From contig NZ_BAKX01000003.1 of the NCBI RefSeq assembly GCF_000614585.1, positions 284,214 to 348,213 on the forward strand: 64,000 nucleotides of DNA, given 5' to 3'. Under the pieces are notes generated by a model. That model saw nothing but the letters and a program-made list of their open reading frames with translations. It did not search any database and had not been told where the DNA came from. Origin of the DNA: Porphyromonas gingivicanis JCM 15907. GTDB lineage: Bacteria > Bacteroidota > Bacteroidia > Bacteroidales > Porphyromonadaceae. The translations under genes and the position numbers were made by a program. Below are positions 18,652 to 29,104 of this stretch, piece after piece (within the stretch, counting starts at the first letter, position 1; every line of letters begins with the position of its first letter).

Positions 18652-20004
18652 TTATTGAGGGTTGTCTGTGTATTCTTTAGGGAGGGTAATACGCATCTGC
18701 ATGATGCGATATTTCTCTAATTTCGTTACCTCAAAGCGAAATCCAGCATACTCTGCAAAAGCTCCCACTCGGGGCAACTCCTGCTTAACTTCTAAGTAGA
18801 TGCCACTAAGTGTATCGACCTCTTGAGAAATCTCTTCGAATACTTTAGGGTCTATATCGAGCAGTCTGCAAAAATCGTTTATGGGAGTTTTGCCCTCAAA
18901 AAGTAGAGAGCCGTCAGGTAAGCGGGTATAGAGTAACTCTTCCTCATCATATTCATCGGTAATCTCTCCGACTATTTCTTCCAAAATATCTTCCAGCGTA
19001 ATCAATCCCGAAGTACCTCCATACTCATCTACAACGATAGAGATATGGATACGTTGTGAACGGAACTCCTCCAAAAGGTCGTCTATTTTCTTGTTTTCTG
19101 GTACAAAATAGGCCTCTCTGATTAAACGATGCCAATTAAACTCATCAGTCTCTTGGGCATAGGGAATACAATCTTTAATGTAGAGAATACCCTTGATGTC
19201 GTCTTGTGTACCCTGAAAAACGGGGATGCGCGAGTAACCTGCCTCTAAGATAAAAGCGAGTACTTCGGTAAAAGTCCAACTATAATCCACACTCACCATA
19301 TCCACTCGAGGGAGCATAATCTCATTGGCTGTTTTGGCATGAAACTTGATGATTTCTCCGATCAATTTGCTCTCCTCTTCTGTTTGGTCTATGGTAAGCT
19401 CCACTGCTTTAGAGAGGTCATCTACCGAGAGGCTGTACTGTTTGCTTGTTTTCTTGTCCAAGGAGGAAGAAATTTTTATGAGAAGTTTTGATAGAGGCGA
19501 AAGCAAACGATGCAGGGGATACATAATCTTCGTAGAAAATCTACTGAAAGCTAAAGGATTGTTCTGAGCATAGACCTTAGGAATAATTTCTCCAAAAAGT
19601 AGCAGAATAAAGGTCAGGGCTATGGTCTGCACTATGAAACGCATCGACTCTGCCTCTCCAAAGTCAAAAGTCAGACGTACCCAGTAGTTACTTAATAGTA
19701 CTATGCTAATATTGACGATGTTATTACCGATGAGTATTGTAGCCAACAACTTTTCAGACTCGCTGAGTAGTGTTAAAAGTTTTTGGTCTGTTGGAGTATT
19801 GCTATTACGCACCTCATGGATATTCTGAGGAGAAAGCGAAAAAAAAGCTACTTCCGAAGAGGACATATAGCCCGATAACACCAGCAAGACCACTATCAAT
19901 AGTAAAGCAATAGCAGCCCCAAAAGTGAAGGGAAGCACCTGTATCTCGGGAAAATATAAGGGGAAAAGTGAAGCAAGGAAAGATGATACAATGGTATCCA
20001 TCAA
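18652..20004 (-). CDS. gldE: GldE-like CNNM/CorC-type membrane protein with CBS pair
   Basis: This 450-residue protein has an N-terminal CNNM/DUF21 domain with about four membrane helices (including LLIVVLLVLSGYMSSSEVAFFSL), a cytoplasmic CBS pair (residues about 215-340, with EIMLPRVDMVSVD and VVDEYGGTSGLITLEDILEEIVGEI), and a C-terminal CorC_HlyC transporter-associated domain. Gene order ssb-gldE is conserved in Bacteroidetes, where GldE is annotated as a gliding-motility/type IX secretion accessory and may move divalent cations. It starts 17 bp after ssb. Confidence 0.88.
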   Translation of the reverse strand: MMDTIVSSFLASLFPLYFPEIQVLPFTFGAAIALLLIVVLLVLSGYMSSSEVAFFSLSPQNIHEVRNSNTPTDQKLLTLLSESEKLLATILIGNNIVNISIVLLSNYWVRLTFDFGEAESMRFIVQTIALTFILLLFGEIIPKVYAQNNPLAFSRFSTKIMYPLHRLLSPLSKLLIKISSSLDKKTSKQYSLSVDDLSKAVELTIDQTEEESKLIGEIIKFHAKTANEIMLPRVDMVSVDYSWTFTEVLAFILEAGYSRIPVFQGTQDDIKGILYIKDCIPYAQETDEFNWHRLIREAYFVPENKKIDDLLEEFRSQRIHISIVVDEYGGTSGLITLEDILEEIVGEITDEYDEEELLYTRLPDGSLLFEGKTPINDFCRLLDIDPKVFEEISQEVDTLSGIYLEVKQELPRVGAFAEYAGFRFEVTKLEKYRIMQMRITLPKEYTDNPQ

Positions 20005-20021
20005 GATAAGATGTTTATAGA

Positions 20022-20387
20022 TTAACTTCCAATGTTTTTGTTTTGCTCTTGGGCATGATTACCCACATAGCCAACTCGCTCAGCTACAATCTCTGTTACG
20101 GAGTGCATCACATTGTTTTTGTCTGAATACTTGCGGTAACTTACTCTGCCTTCTACCATAAGAAGGTGTCCTTTTCGGACAAATTTTTCGCAAAAGAGAG
20201 CCTGTTCTCCATAGGTAACTATACGATGCCAATCCGTATGTTCGGGGCTCATAGCTCCAGAACGTAAGCGGTAACTGGGCTGTGTAGTAGCTAAAGAAAA
20301 AGTCGCCGTAGCCATATTTTCTTTTATGTAACGTACTTCGGGATCCATCCCGACATATCCAACCAAGATAACCTTATTTAGAAACAT
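20022..20387 (-). CDS. ssb: Single-stranded DNA-binding protein, short form
   Basis: This 121-residue protein begins with NKVILVGYVGMDPEVRYIKENMATATFSLATT and contains HRIVTYGEQALFCEKFVRKGHLLMVEGRVSYRKYSD, the SSB OB-fold. It ends about residue 121 with NHAQEQNKNIGS and has no acidic DDDxPF tip. The family normally uses that tip to recruit repair partners. It may be a secondary SSB with a full-length one elsewhere. A -7 box TACCTTTG lies about 32 bp upstream. It heads the ssb-gldE-PPTase unit. Confidence 0.92.
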   Translation of the reverse strand: MFLNKVILVGYVGMDPEVRYIKENMATATFSLATTQPSYRLRSGAMSPEHTDWHRIVTYGEQALFCEKFVRKGHLLMVEGRVSYRKYSDKNNVMHSVTEIVAERVGYVGNHAQEQNKNIGS

Positions 20388-20418
20388 AGCTTTGCATTAA
20401 AATAATCTAACAGATAGG

Positions 20419-20426
20419 CAAAGGTA
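20419..20426 (-). promoter_or_regulatory. -7 box of the ssb-gldE promoter
   Basis: TACCTTTG on the minus strand matches TAnnTTTG and sits about 32 bp upstream of ssb in the 86-bp gap behind the ALK-repeat gene. Confidence 0.5.
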
Positions 20427-20473
20427 CTTACCAAAATTCAATATAGCGATAAGTCAAGACCTTTTTATTCCTT

Positions 20474-21184
20474 TTATTTCTTCTCTCCCTCTTGGGCAAG
20501 AATTAGTGCATCAGAAAGATAAGAAGCTACCCCCCTTAGCTCTTCATCTTGGTGTTCTTGCCATTGGGTTATATAAGTGTTTAGTAAAGTAGAAAAATCG
20601 GGATGGAGGGCAAGACGCTCTAAAAAGGAAATCTCGATTGAGGTAAAAGGAAGCGAGATGCTATGAGTTTTTACAATTTCTTGTAATACAGTTTGAACAA
20701 AAGTTGGCTCTATGGGTAGTTGTAACAATAGCTTACGGGTTAGAGCGGCAATAATCTCTGGACGAGCAGCTCCCTCTTGCCATAGAGTTGTCCAAATAGG
20801 AGAGTGGGGTTCTAAAGAACTTAGAAAGTGATGAGCGTATATATCTTTTAACTCTTGAGTAGGGAGTTCTTCGAGTAGAGCCATAGCCCTCTCCTTGGTT
20901 AACTCCTCGGTTGGGTATAAAATGAGCCCTATTATTTTCAGTTCTCTAGAACGTGTCGCTAAAAGATGCTCTGCAAAAGAGAGGGTAGTAGGCAAGCCCT
21001 CAGCTAATTCCCTTATTTGTGGGATAGAGAGTCCCAAGTTATAGGAGTAATCAATCCCCTTATCTCTCATAGAAGATGCCATAACACCATCCATTCGTGA
21101 GCGAATCCTTTTTCTTAGTTGGAGTAGTATTTCTTGCTCTTCTTGAGTAAGAGGATAGCTGTTAGATGGGGCTATGGCATCCAT
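20474..21184 (-). CDS. HEAT-like DNA alkylation repair family protein (putative)
   Basis: This 236-residue all-helical protein starts with an LRKRIRSRMDGVMASSMRDKGIDYSYNLGLSIPQIRELAEGL segment. That segment resembles the N-terminal repeat of the AlkC/AlkD-like family seen in Bacteroidetes, and LLATRSRELKIIGLILYPTEELT follows. Such proteins remove alkylated bases or act as DNA-binding scaffolds. I cannot identify catalytic residues, so activity is uncertain. It lies 22 bp after the purine nucleoside phosphorylase gene and may be co-transcribed with it. Confidence 0.65.
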   Translation of the reverse strand: MDAIAPSNSYPLTQEEQEILLQLRKRIRSRMDGVMASSMRDKGIDYSYNLGLSIPQIRELAEGLPTTLSFAEHLLATRSRELKIIGLILYPTEELTKERAMALLEELPTQELKDIYAHHFLSSLEPHSPIWTTLWQEGAARPEIIAALTRKLLLQLPIEPTFVQTVLQEIVKTHSISLPFTSIEISFLERLALHPDFSTLLNTYITQWQEHQDEELRGVASYLSDALILAQEGEKK

Positions 21185-21206
21185 TAGTAAAAAGTGTTAT
21201 CGAATT

Positions 21207-22028
21207 TTATTCGGCAATTTCTTTAATCAGTCGTGTAAAGATTTTGCCCATTCTTTCAGAAGCTTGGTTGGCAGCATCTATTACCTCTTGGGCATCATTG
21301 GTATAGTCTCCCTCAAAATGCCACCCTTCGTTGGTGATAACAGACATTCCGAAAACTCTTATTCCTGCATGACGAGCCACCAACACTTCGGGTACAGTAC
21401 TCATGCCGATAGCATCTCCTCCACCTAATTGGTAGAAGCGATACTCTGCAGGTGTTTCATACGAAGGTCCTGTAAGCCCTACATAAACACCCTTTTTGAG
21501 TTCAATCTTCTCCTCTTGGGCTATACGCTCCGCCTTTGCTATCAGTTCTCTATCATAAGCACGTGTCATATCAGGAAAACGCACTCCGAACTCCTCTTTG
21601 TTGGGACCAATGAGCGGATTGGGAAGATTATTTATGTGATCTCGAATAATCATCAGGTCTCCTACCCTAAAAGTACTATTGATACCTCCTGCAGCATTAG
21701 ATACAAAAAGAGTTTCTACACCAATAAGCTTCATCACTCGCACTGGAAACGTTACTTGTTCCATAGAGTAGCCTTCGTAGTAGTGAAAGCGTCCCTGCAT
21801 GGCTATCACAGGTACTCCACCCAAGTTACCACAAATAAAGTTCCCTTTATGACCAATGGCAGTAGAGTGAGCAAAGTGTGGAATTTCACTGTAAGGGATT
21901 ACAGTGGCGTCTTCAATTTTATCGGCCAAAGCCCCCAAACCACTACCCAGAATAATGCCTATTTTAGCTTGAAAGGGAAGTCGTTGGAGTAGAAAATCTG
22001 CCGACTCTCGATACATTTTCATTTCCAT
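21207..22028 (-). CDS. punA: Purine-nucleoside phosphorylase (trimeric type)
   Basis: This 273-residue enzyme has [12 protein letters not shown], the [21 protein letters not shown] active-site segment, [22 protein letters not shown] and [17 protein letters not shown]. These belong to the trimeric class that cleaves inosine and guanosine with phosphate. It lies 4 bp after the MTA/SAH deaminase. That supports a small purine and methylthioadenosine salvage unit: the deaminase makes an inosine derivative that a phosphorylase could cleave. Confidence 0.95.
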   Translation of the reverse strand: MEMKMYRESADFLLQRLPFQAKIGIILGSGLGALADKIEDATVIPYSEIPHFAHSTAIGHKGNFICGNLGGVPVIAMQGRFHYYEGYSMEQVTFPVRVMKLIGVETLFVSNAAGGINSTFRVGDLMIIRDHINNLPNPLIGPNKEEFGVRFPDMTRAYDRELIAKAERIAQEEKIELKKGVYVGLTGPSYETPAEYRFYQLGGGDAIGMSTVPEVLVARHAGIRVFGMSVITNEGWHFEGDYTNDAQEVIDAANQASERMGKIFTRLIKEIAE

Positions 22029-22032
22029 AATC

Positions 22033-23313
22033 TTACTTTTGTTTTATGCCATAGTTGGCTATTAGTTTATAGGCTTTTTGAGCTGCTTTCATAATAACCT
22101 CTTCCTCTCCGGGGATGACACCCTCTCGCATCAAGATGCGTCCGTCTACAATCGTGGTATCCACCACAGAACCATCTGCCGAGTAGACCAAATTGGAGAT
22201 AAGGTTATGCATTGGAACCATAGTAGGAACATTAGTTTTTAGCAAACACAAGTCTGCCAAAGCTCCTTCTTTGAGTACACCTCCCTCTAAACCTAATATG
22301 TGATAACCTGTTTCAGTTGCTGCTTGGTAGACATCTTGTGCAGAAGTCGCGGTCGAATCATAACGCCATACTTTGCCTAAGAGAGCCGCCATGCGCATCG
22401 CAATAAACATATCTAAGTTGTTCGACGAAGAGCAACCATCCGTACCTATACCTACACGGATGCCTCGCTGCTTCATCTCTTCAAATCGGAAAGAGAAGCC
22501 CGATGCCAACTTCATATTAGAAGCGGGATTGTGTACTGTGGCAGCACCAGCTCGAGCTATAATGTCTAATTCGTTATCTTCCAACCAAAGGCTATGAGCC
22601 AAAACAAAACGGTCGCTAATAGCCCCTATTTTTTCAAGATACTCTGCAGGGCGCATACCATATTGTTGTATAGCATCTGACACTTCTTTTTGTGTTTCAG
22701 ACAGGTGAAGGTGTACCAAAACACCCGTTTCATCAGCAAAATTTCGGCAAAATTGCAATTGCTTTTCGCTCACTGTATAGATAGCATGGGGAGCTATGGA
22801 ATAAATAACTCTATCAGAATACTGCTCAAAATCTTTGAGGTATTGGTAGCAATTATCTCGGTCTAACTTGGCCCTCGCCTCATCTCCTCTATCAAAAAGT
22901 GTACACCCCACTACGGCTCTAATCCCAGAGTCTTCCACAGCCTGTGCGGTAGCCAAGGGGGAGGCATACATATCAAGGAAAAGAGTTGTACCAGTACGAA
23001 TCATTTCAAGACAAGCCAAACGTACGCCCCAATAAATATCTTCCTCCGTTAGATGTGCCTCTACGGGCCAAATATAATCTTCTAACCAAGGCATAAGAGG
23101 AAGGTCGTCGCCATAACCTCTAAAAAGGGTCATAGCTGCATGGGTATGAGTATTAGCCATACCTGGTACAACTACTCGATGGGCTCCTTCTAAAACATCA
23201 TACTCTTCTTTTTGAGGGATAAAAGGAGCAATACGCGCAATCCTATTCTCCTCAATAAGAAGATCTTGTACGATACCGTTTATCAGAGCCCCAGAGATTA
23301 AAATAGGTTTCAT
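22033..23313 (-). CDS. mtaD: 5'-methylthioadenosine/S-adenosylhomocysteine deaminase (amidohydrolase)
   Basis: This 426-residue amidohydrolase has the metal motif HTH (residues 56-58, in [21 protein letters not shown]), [29 protein letters not shown] and [16 protein letters not shown]. These match the MTA/SAH deaminase group, which converts MTA or SAH to inosine derivatives. The stop is 4 bp before punA. It starts 4 bp after the M20 peptidase stop. The substrate is from family similarity; related guanine or chlorohydrolase members share most motifs. Confidence 0.88.
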   Translation of the reverse strand: MKPILISGALINGIVQDLLIEENRIARIAPFIPQKEEYDVLEGAHRVVVPGMANTHTHAAMTLFRGYGDDLPLMPWLEDYIWPVEAHLTEEDIYWGVRLACLEMIRTGTTLFLDMYASPLATAQAVEDSGIRAVVGCTLFDRGDEARAKLDRDNCYQYLKDFEQYSDRVIYSIAPHAIYTVSEKQLQFCRNFADETGVLVHLHLSETQKEVSDAIQQYGMRPAEYLEKIGAISDRFVLAHSLWLEDNELDIIARAGAATVHNPASNMKLASGFSFRFEEMKQRGIRVGIGTDGCSSSNNLDMFIAMRMAALLGKVWRYDSTATSAQDVYQAATETGYHILGLEGGVLKEGALADLCLLKTNVPTMVPMHNLISNLVYSADGSVVDTTIVDGRILMREGVIPGEEEVIMKAAQKAYKLIANYGIKQK

Positions 23314-23317
23314 AGAC

Positions 23318-24670
23318 TTATCGATAGAAACGATAGAATTCAGCCACAGCCTCTATACCAATGCGGAATAGATCCAATGGGAAATTTTCATTAGGAGAGT
23401 GAATAGCGTTACTTTCCAATCCAAAGCCCATCAACACGCTTTTTACCCCCAATATCTTTTCAAATTGGGCTATGATGGGAATACTACCTCCGCGGCGAAT
23501 AGCAAAGGACGTTTGCCAAAAGCTACTTCACAGGCTTGCTCTGCCGCCTTATAGGCAGGTAAATCGATGGGACAAAGGTAGGCTTCTCCACCATGCATAG
23601 GAGTTACTTCAACACGCACATAGGGAGGAGCAATTTGTTTTACATAATCAACAAATTGCTGGGATATTTTGGAATGATCTTGATTGGCCACTAAACGAGT
23701 AGAGACTTTAGCATACGCCTTTGAGGGGAGTACCGTTTTAGCTCCTTCTCCTGTATAACCGCCCCAAATACCGCATACATCAAAACTTGGACGACAACTG
23801 TTGCGTTCCAAAGTACTATAGCCTTCCTCTCCAAAAAGGGCATTAACATCAATAGCCTTCTTGTATTTCTCTTCAGAAAAAGGTATTTGAGCAATCATAT
23901 CTCGCTCCTCTTGGCTTAGAGGTACTATGTCGTCATAGAAATGGGGTATTGTGATGCGTCCCTTCTCATCCACCATTTGGGCAATAATCTTGGACAACTC
24001 ATTGATAGGATTGGCAACAGCTCCTCCAAAATGCCCAGAGTGAAGATCTCTATTAGGTCCTGTAACCTCTATCTCCCAATAGGCTAACCCCCGTAGCCCT
24101 GTAGTAAGAGTAGGTGTTTCTTTACTTACCATACTGGTATCAGATACCAAAATAGCATCCGCCTTAAGCATATCTTTGTATTTTTCGCAAAAAGCTCCTA
24201 AGTGTGTAGAGCCTATCTCTTCTTCTCCTTCAAAGATGATTTTGACGTTGCATTTTACCAGGTCAAGAGCCAAGGCTGTTTGTAAACCAGCTACCTGTAT
24301 CATAGTTTGCCCCTTGTCATCATCTGCCCCACGTGCCCAGATATGACCATCTCGAATAACAGGTTCAAATGGTTCGCTTTTCCAAAGCTCGAGAGGTTCA
24401 GCCGGCATTACATCATAATGTCCATAAATAAGAATCGTTTTAGCCGAAGGTCGATAATACGTTCTGCATATACTACAGGGTTGCCCATAGTGGGATAAAC
24501 CTCCGAACGATTCATCCCTATTTTTTTTAGGTACTGGCACCAGTGTTCAGCCATACGCACCATGTCGGCTTATGTTCCGTCTTAGAGCTAATACTGGGAA
24601 TGCGTATGATTTCGAACAAATCATCCAAAAATCTCTCTTCGTTGGTTTGGATATATTCTTTAATTGTCAT
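23318..24670 (-). CDS. M20-family dipeptidase (three frameshifts, rejoined)
   Basis: Rejoined frames give about 451 residues. The start MTIKEYIQTNEERFLDDLFEI is followed by IRIPSISS, ILIYGHYDVMPAEPLELWKSEPFEP and WARGADDDKGQ (metal His and bridging Asp), FEGEEEIGS (Glu pair), DLHSGHFGG, and a C-terminal IRRGGSIPIIAQFEKI in another frame. The family is the di-zinc PepV/CNDP-type dipeptidases. Breaks are near 24567 (a G lost from a GG), 24449 (a C lost) and 23504 (a T lost on the coding strand). Each is a one-base deletion, and the total length becomes a multiple of three when all are restored. Probably functional in the organism. Confidence 0.85.
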
Positions 24671-24702
24671 TTTATATAGATATTTTAGTACTGCTTCTTT
24701 GC

Positions 24703-24710
24703 CAAAGATA
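24703..24710 (-). promoter_or_regulatory. -7 box upstream of the dipeptidase
   Basis: TATCTTTG on the minus strand, 33 bp upstream of the dipeptidase start, in the short gap behind the AddA-like gene. It would drive the dipeptidase-mtaD-punA unit. A -33 partner is not clear. Confidence 0.5.
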
Positions 24711-24727
24711 ACACATTCTATTGGCTC

Positions 24728-27700
24728 TTAGTTCCTTTTCACGGGAGAGATCAAGGAGGTTTCCTCTCTGAAATACCATAAGTATCCTTTTACATTTTTA
24801 TATCCCATGCTTTCCAGTAGAGATACATAGTGCGCCACTTGTTTGTTGTACTTTTTCTGTTCCTCTCCAAATTTATAGTCTACCACCACAACTTCTCCAT
24901 CAGGACAAAGAATAATTCTATCAGGACGATAGAAGTTATTTTTTTGAGGAAGCAATATATCTTGCTCATTAAGAACCACAACCTCGGATGCAAACCATTT
25001 TTGAGTGAGAGGGAAAGACAACTCTTTTCTTAATCTATCTTCCAATTTTTCTCTCTCTCTCTCTAATAGTTTGCCATCACGTACAGCTTTCTTAACCACT
25101 CGTTCTATATCATCCATTGTGACTACCTCACTAAGAATTTCATGCATTACTGCTCCATGTTGGATAGCTTCTGTATCTTGAAAAGCCCTCTTGGCTTTGA
25201 GTTGTATAGTGATATTATTGGAACTTTCTTGCCGAGCTATTCGAGGAGAATACGTTAGTCCACTTTTCTGTGAAGTTGTTGCATATTTCTTTTCTTGAGG
25301 GGGGATAGGTGCTAAGTACTCTTCAAGGTTATAATGTTTGAAAATATGATTCAGTAGACTGTCCAAAGAGTCTGTAACGTATTCTTTTTCCACTTTTGGC
25401 AACCAAAGTAAGAGACCTTTTTTAGCCCGAGTCATAGCCACATAGAAAAGGTTGAGTCTATCAATTATCTCATCTGTTAGCTCTTGAAAGTACTTGGAAG
25501 CAAAGAGACTATCGGACATTTGCGTAGAGCTTTTCTCTAAAGCTACGAGAGATAAGTCAATACCCAACTCGTGGCGAGTATCTTCGGGTATAGAAGTCCA
25601 AATAAAGGAAAAAGCATTGCGCATCCCCGAAAGGACCATGTAGGATAGGGGAGTAAAACGATAGGAAAGCCGAGACCTTTAGATTGATGGATGGTGAGAA
25701 GCGTAATAGCAGAGGCACCTTGCTCTTCGGGCAATTGGCTTTTGTTCCCTTTGGTATCCCACCAAGTTATAAAGCCAGCAATATCTGTAGGCTGTTCGCA
25801 ATGAAAATTATAAACAAGGTCTAAAAAATGAGTGATATAGGGATCTTCTTCGGGAGAAGTAACAGGTTGTAATAAGTCTATAATACTTACTACAAGTTCG
25901 TACATCGCTAAGTAGGGCAAACGTCCTACCAACTCGTGTATTATCTCTTGGAAAGAAATGCATTTGTTATCATCTTTTTGGGAAAGACAAAGAGAAACAT
26001 AGTGTTGTTCTGTAAGATTGTGCTGTTCTTCATCCTTCGGATTAGCTAAAGAACGAAGTAGGTTAATAACCAGTCGAACTGTATTGGAGTTCGTTGTCAA
26101 TAGAGCCCTTGCCGATATGAACTTGAGGCTTTGTGCTTTCTCTGGATGTTGGTCTACATACTTTAATAAGCACTCTGCTATCTCTGCTACTTCATCGTTT
26201 TTATTCGCCAAAATGGCAATATCTTCGGGAGCATACCCTTTATCCTCTATGAGAGATAGGAGTATCTCGGGAAGGTTTTTCTCCCCATTGATATCGATGG
26301 GAGACTCTTCCTCCGGATTATAAAATAAAACCTCTACTCCTCCTTTCAGAATTTCATTTTTTGGGGGTACTAACTGCCGAGCGGTAGCATAGCACTCTAC
26401 AACATCTTCCGCAACATCAGAAGAAGGGATATAATCGCTATAACCAGAACGCTGGAAGATTAATTTGCTGCGTTCTATTTTCTCCTTTAATAAGTCCGTA
26501 ACTACCTGAGGCAAGAGAGAGAAGAGTTGATTGTTAAAAAGAACTATCTCTTGACAACTTCTCCAATTGTACTCAAGTATATGATCTTGAAAATAAGGGT
26601 CAAAGTCTCGCTCTAAATCTTGTCCTAAAATGGAGCGATCACAATTGCGGAACTTGTATATACTCTGCTTTATATCACCAACAATAAGACTGCTATAACC
26701 CGAAGAAAGAGTATCTTCAAGTAATGGACGCAAATTTTCATATTGCAAACGAGCCGTATCTTGAAACTCATCAAGCATCAAGTGATGTAGTGTACCCCCT
26801 AAACGCTCGTAGATAAAAGGAGCTGGTGCTCCCTCTATGATACGATGGATAAAATGTTGAGAATTGCCCAAAAGCATAGTATTTTGCTCTTGCCCTAATT
26901 GATACATCGTTGTATTTATATCGCTTAGGGTACCAAGCTTGGAGAGATGCTTTAGAATGATACTTGCCGTCCTACGCTGTACATGAAGCCTTACAAGTTT
27001 TTTATTACACTCTTTTAGTCCTCCCTCTATAACACGCAGATAAGAGGCATAGAGAGCTTCATTCTTGCGAATAGCATCGGTAAGGTATTCGGAATAATCG
27101 TCCGAAGAATCAATTTTTAGAAAAGAATCAGTAAGAGATGGAACTTCTTCTGGGTAGGCTACTATCTTCGTATATACCGACAATGGGGAACGCCCTTTTC
27201 CCTTAAAAGAGGCAGGCTCTAAACCTTCTTGACTCATTAGAGCAATCGCATTTTGGGCTACATGAAGACGTTCCTCATCACATTGTTTGAGAAATAAGGA
27301 GAGGACTCTTCGAGAGGAGCGTATCTCTTCTTTGGTCGGAAAGTCCTCCGTATTGATAGCTCTAAGAGGGATTTCTTTGAAGAGTTCTCTTCCCAAACGC
27401 ATCAACGTTTTGGTTAAGTCGTGTCCTTGTCCTTCGTCAATAGTTTCTTCCGAAAGTTCCGTTATCCAATGCCTTAAATCTTCATAACCGGGAGTGTGTA
27501 AGCTGTGAAGTAACAATAGTATGGACTGATAGAGCCAAAGCTCAGCATCCATTTCTATTTTGTAGTTGCCTGCATAATTTAACTCATAGGCAAACGTGCG
27601 AATAATCTCTTGAAAAAAAGAGTCTATGGTTTTTACCTTAAAAGAAGAATAGTCGCCCAGCAAGGCTAAAAGCATTTTCCAACACTTGCTACGTATTTCC

Positions 27701-27963
27701 TCCATTGTAAAACCTAACTCGGAGGACAATTCCTGTAAGAGTCCCTCTTCTCCCAAATTAAAACAAAGTCTATAGAGCGCTTCGACAATACGCTCTTTCA
27801 TCTCATTGGTAGCTTTGTTGGTGAAGGTCATAGCAATAATGCGCCTGAACTCTTCTTCGGGTGCTACAAGGGCCAAGGCGAGGTATTCACGTGTTAGTGT
27901 GTACGTCTTTCCAGCTCCAGCAGAAGCTGTGTACACATGCAACAGAGGATGCTCGTTAGACAC
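24728..27963 (-). CDS. AddA-like UvrD helicase/PD-(D/E)XK nuclease (one frameshift)
   Basis: Rejoined, the gene encodes about 1078 residues. It has Walker A ASAGAGKT (13-20), AMTFTNKATNEMKERI, LMLDEFQDTARLQYENLRPLL, VGDIKQSIYKFRNCD, TIHQSKGLGFPIVLLP, and, in the second frame, LNLFYVAMTRAKKGLLLWL. A C-terminal RecB-type nuclease follows (FYRPDRIILCPDGEVVVVDYKFG). It is a double-strand break processing helicase-nuclease of the AddA/RecB class. The break at 25648-25651 needs one more C on the coding strand and yields LLPLSYMVLSGMRN. It starts 11 bp after pdxA. The partner AddB is not in the window. Confidence 0.88.
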
Positions 27964-27974
27964 TGTGGATTACT

Positions 27975-29087
27975 TTAATCTTGCTGAATTGTAATAGCTT
28001 CGATATTTTCATTGTCGTGCCCACGCTCTGAGTAAAGCTTGCGCAAAGGATTACGACGTGCATAATCAAATCTGTGGCGATTTCGTATTGTATCTATTGC
28101 TACATAAATTGCCTGTCTTAGAGACTCTTCCGAGGCCTTACCTTGCCCAGCAATATCGAATCCCGTACCATGGTCGGGAGAGGTGCGCACTATAGGTAAG
28201 CCTGCTGTAAAGTTTATCCCTTCGTCCATAAACAAAGCTTTGAAAGGAGCTAACCCCTGATCATGATATAGAGAGAGTATGGCATCATATTTTGTCAACT
28301 CTGAAGAACCCCAAAAACCATCAGCAGCGAATGGACCAAAGGCAAGCAATCCCTCCTCCTCTAAGGCAACTCTAATAGCAGGAGCTATAATCTCCTCTTC
28401 CTCCTTACCAATAAGCCCATTGTCTCCACAGTGAGGATTAAGCCCCAATACTGCAATTCTTGGCTTCGCGATATTGAAATCTCTTTGCAAAGCCTGTTCA
28501 ATGTCTTTTAGCTTTGAAATTATCAGAGCCTGATTGATGCTCTCTGGTACCTCTCTAATGGGAAGATGGGTAGTAGCTAAAGCGACTTTTACCTCCCCTT
28601 TCATCAAAATCATAAGGGGCTTTTTGCCCTCTTCGAGTCCACATCGAGTTCCTAAAAAGTCTGTATGTCCTTTGTAGGGAAAGAGCTCTTGAGGCATAAC
28701 TGATTTGTTTATAGGAGCTGTTACAAGAGCATCTATCTTTCTCTCCAAGGCATGTTGTGTAGCCAAATCCAATGCCTGATAGGCTGCAAGGCCTGCTATT
28801 TCGGAGGGTATTCCTATCTCTACCTTGACTTCGTCTGCAATACAAGATAATATATTAACCTCTCCTTCGAGTGCTTCGTCAGGATGATTAATGCGATTCC
28901 ATGGAGTAGTATCTACTTTTAATACCTTACGCCAATAGCTGGCCACTTTAGGAGAGCCATATATAATAGGAGTGTAAAACTCGCAAATATCATTGTTAGC
29001 AAAAATGCGGAGCAACAACTCGTAGTTAATTCCATTGATATCCCCGTGGGTGATACCAATGCGTGGTTTATAGGTTTTCTTTTCCAT
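27975..29087 (-). CDS. pdxA: PdxA, 4-hydroxythreonine-4-phosphate dehydrogenase
   Basis: The protein of about 370 residues starts MEKKTYKPRIGITHGDINGIN and contains APINKSVM, FPYKGHTDFLGTRC, LGLNPHCGDNGLIG, PFAADGFWG and LYHDQGLAPFKAL, the metal- and substrate-binding signature of PdxA. It acts in deoxyxylulose-dependent pyridoxal phosphate synthesis. I chose the ATG at 29087 over one at 29126, because the upstream start would overlap the DUF4837 gene and adds residues outside the family. Confidence 0.95.
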   Translation of the reverse strand: MEKKTYKPRIGITHGDINGINYELLLRIFANNDICEFYTPIIYGSPKVASYWRKVLKVDTTPWNRINHPDEALEGEVNILSCIADEVKVEIGIPSEIAGLAAYQALDLATQHALERKIDALVTAPINKSVMPQELFPYKGHTDFLGTRCGLEEGKKPLMILMKGEVKVALATTHLPIREVPESINQALIISKLKDIEQALQRDFNIAKPRIAVLGLNPHCGDNGLIGKEEEEIIAPAIRVALEEEGLLAFGPFAADGFWGSSELTKYDAILSLYHDQGLAPFKALFMDEGINFTAGLPIVRTSPDHGTGFDIAGQGKASEESLRQAIYVAIDTIRNRHRFDYARRNPLRKLYSERGHDNENIEAITIQQD

Positions 29088-29104
29088 TGTATGTAAAATC
29101 TCTA

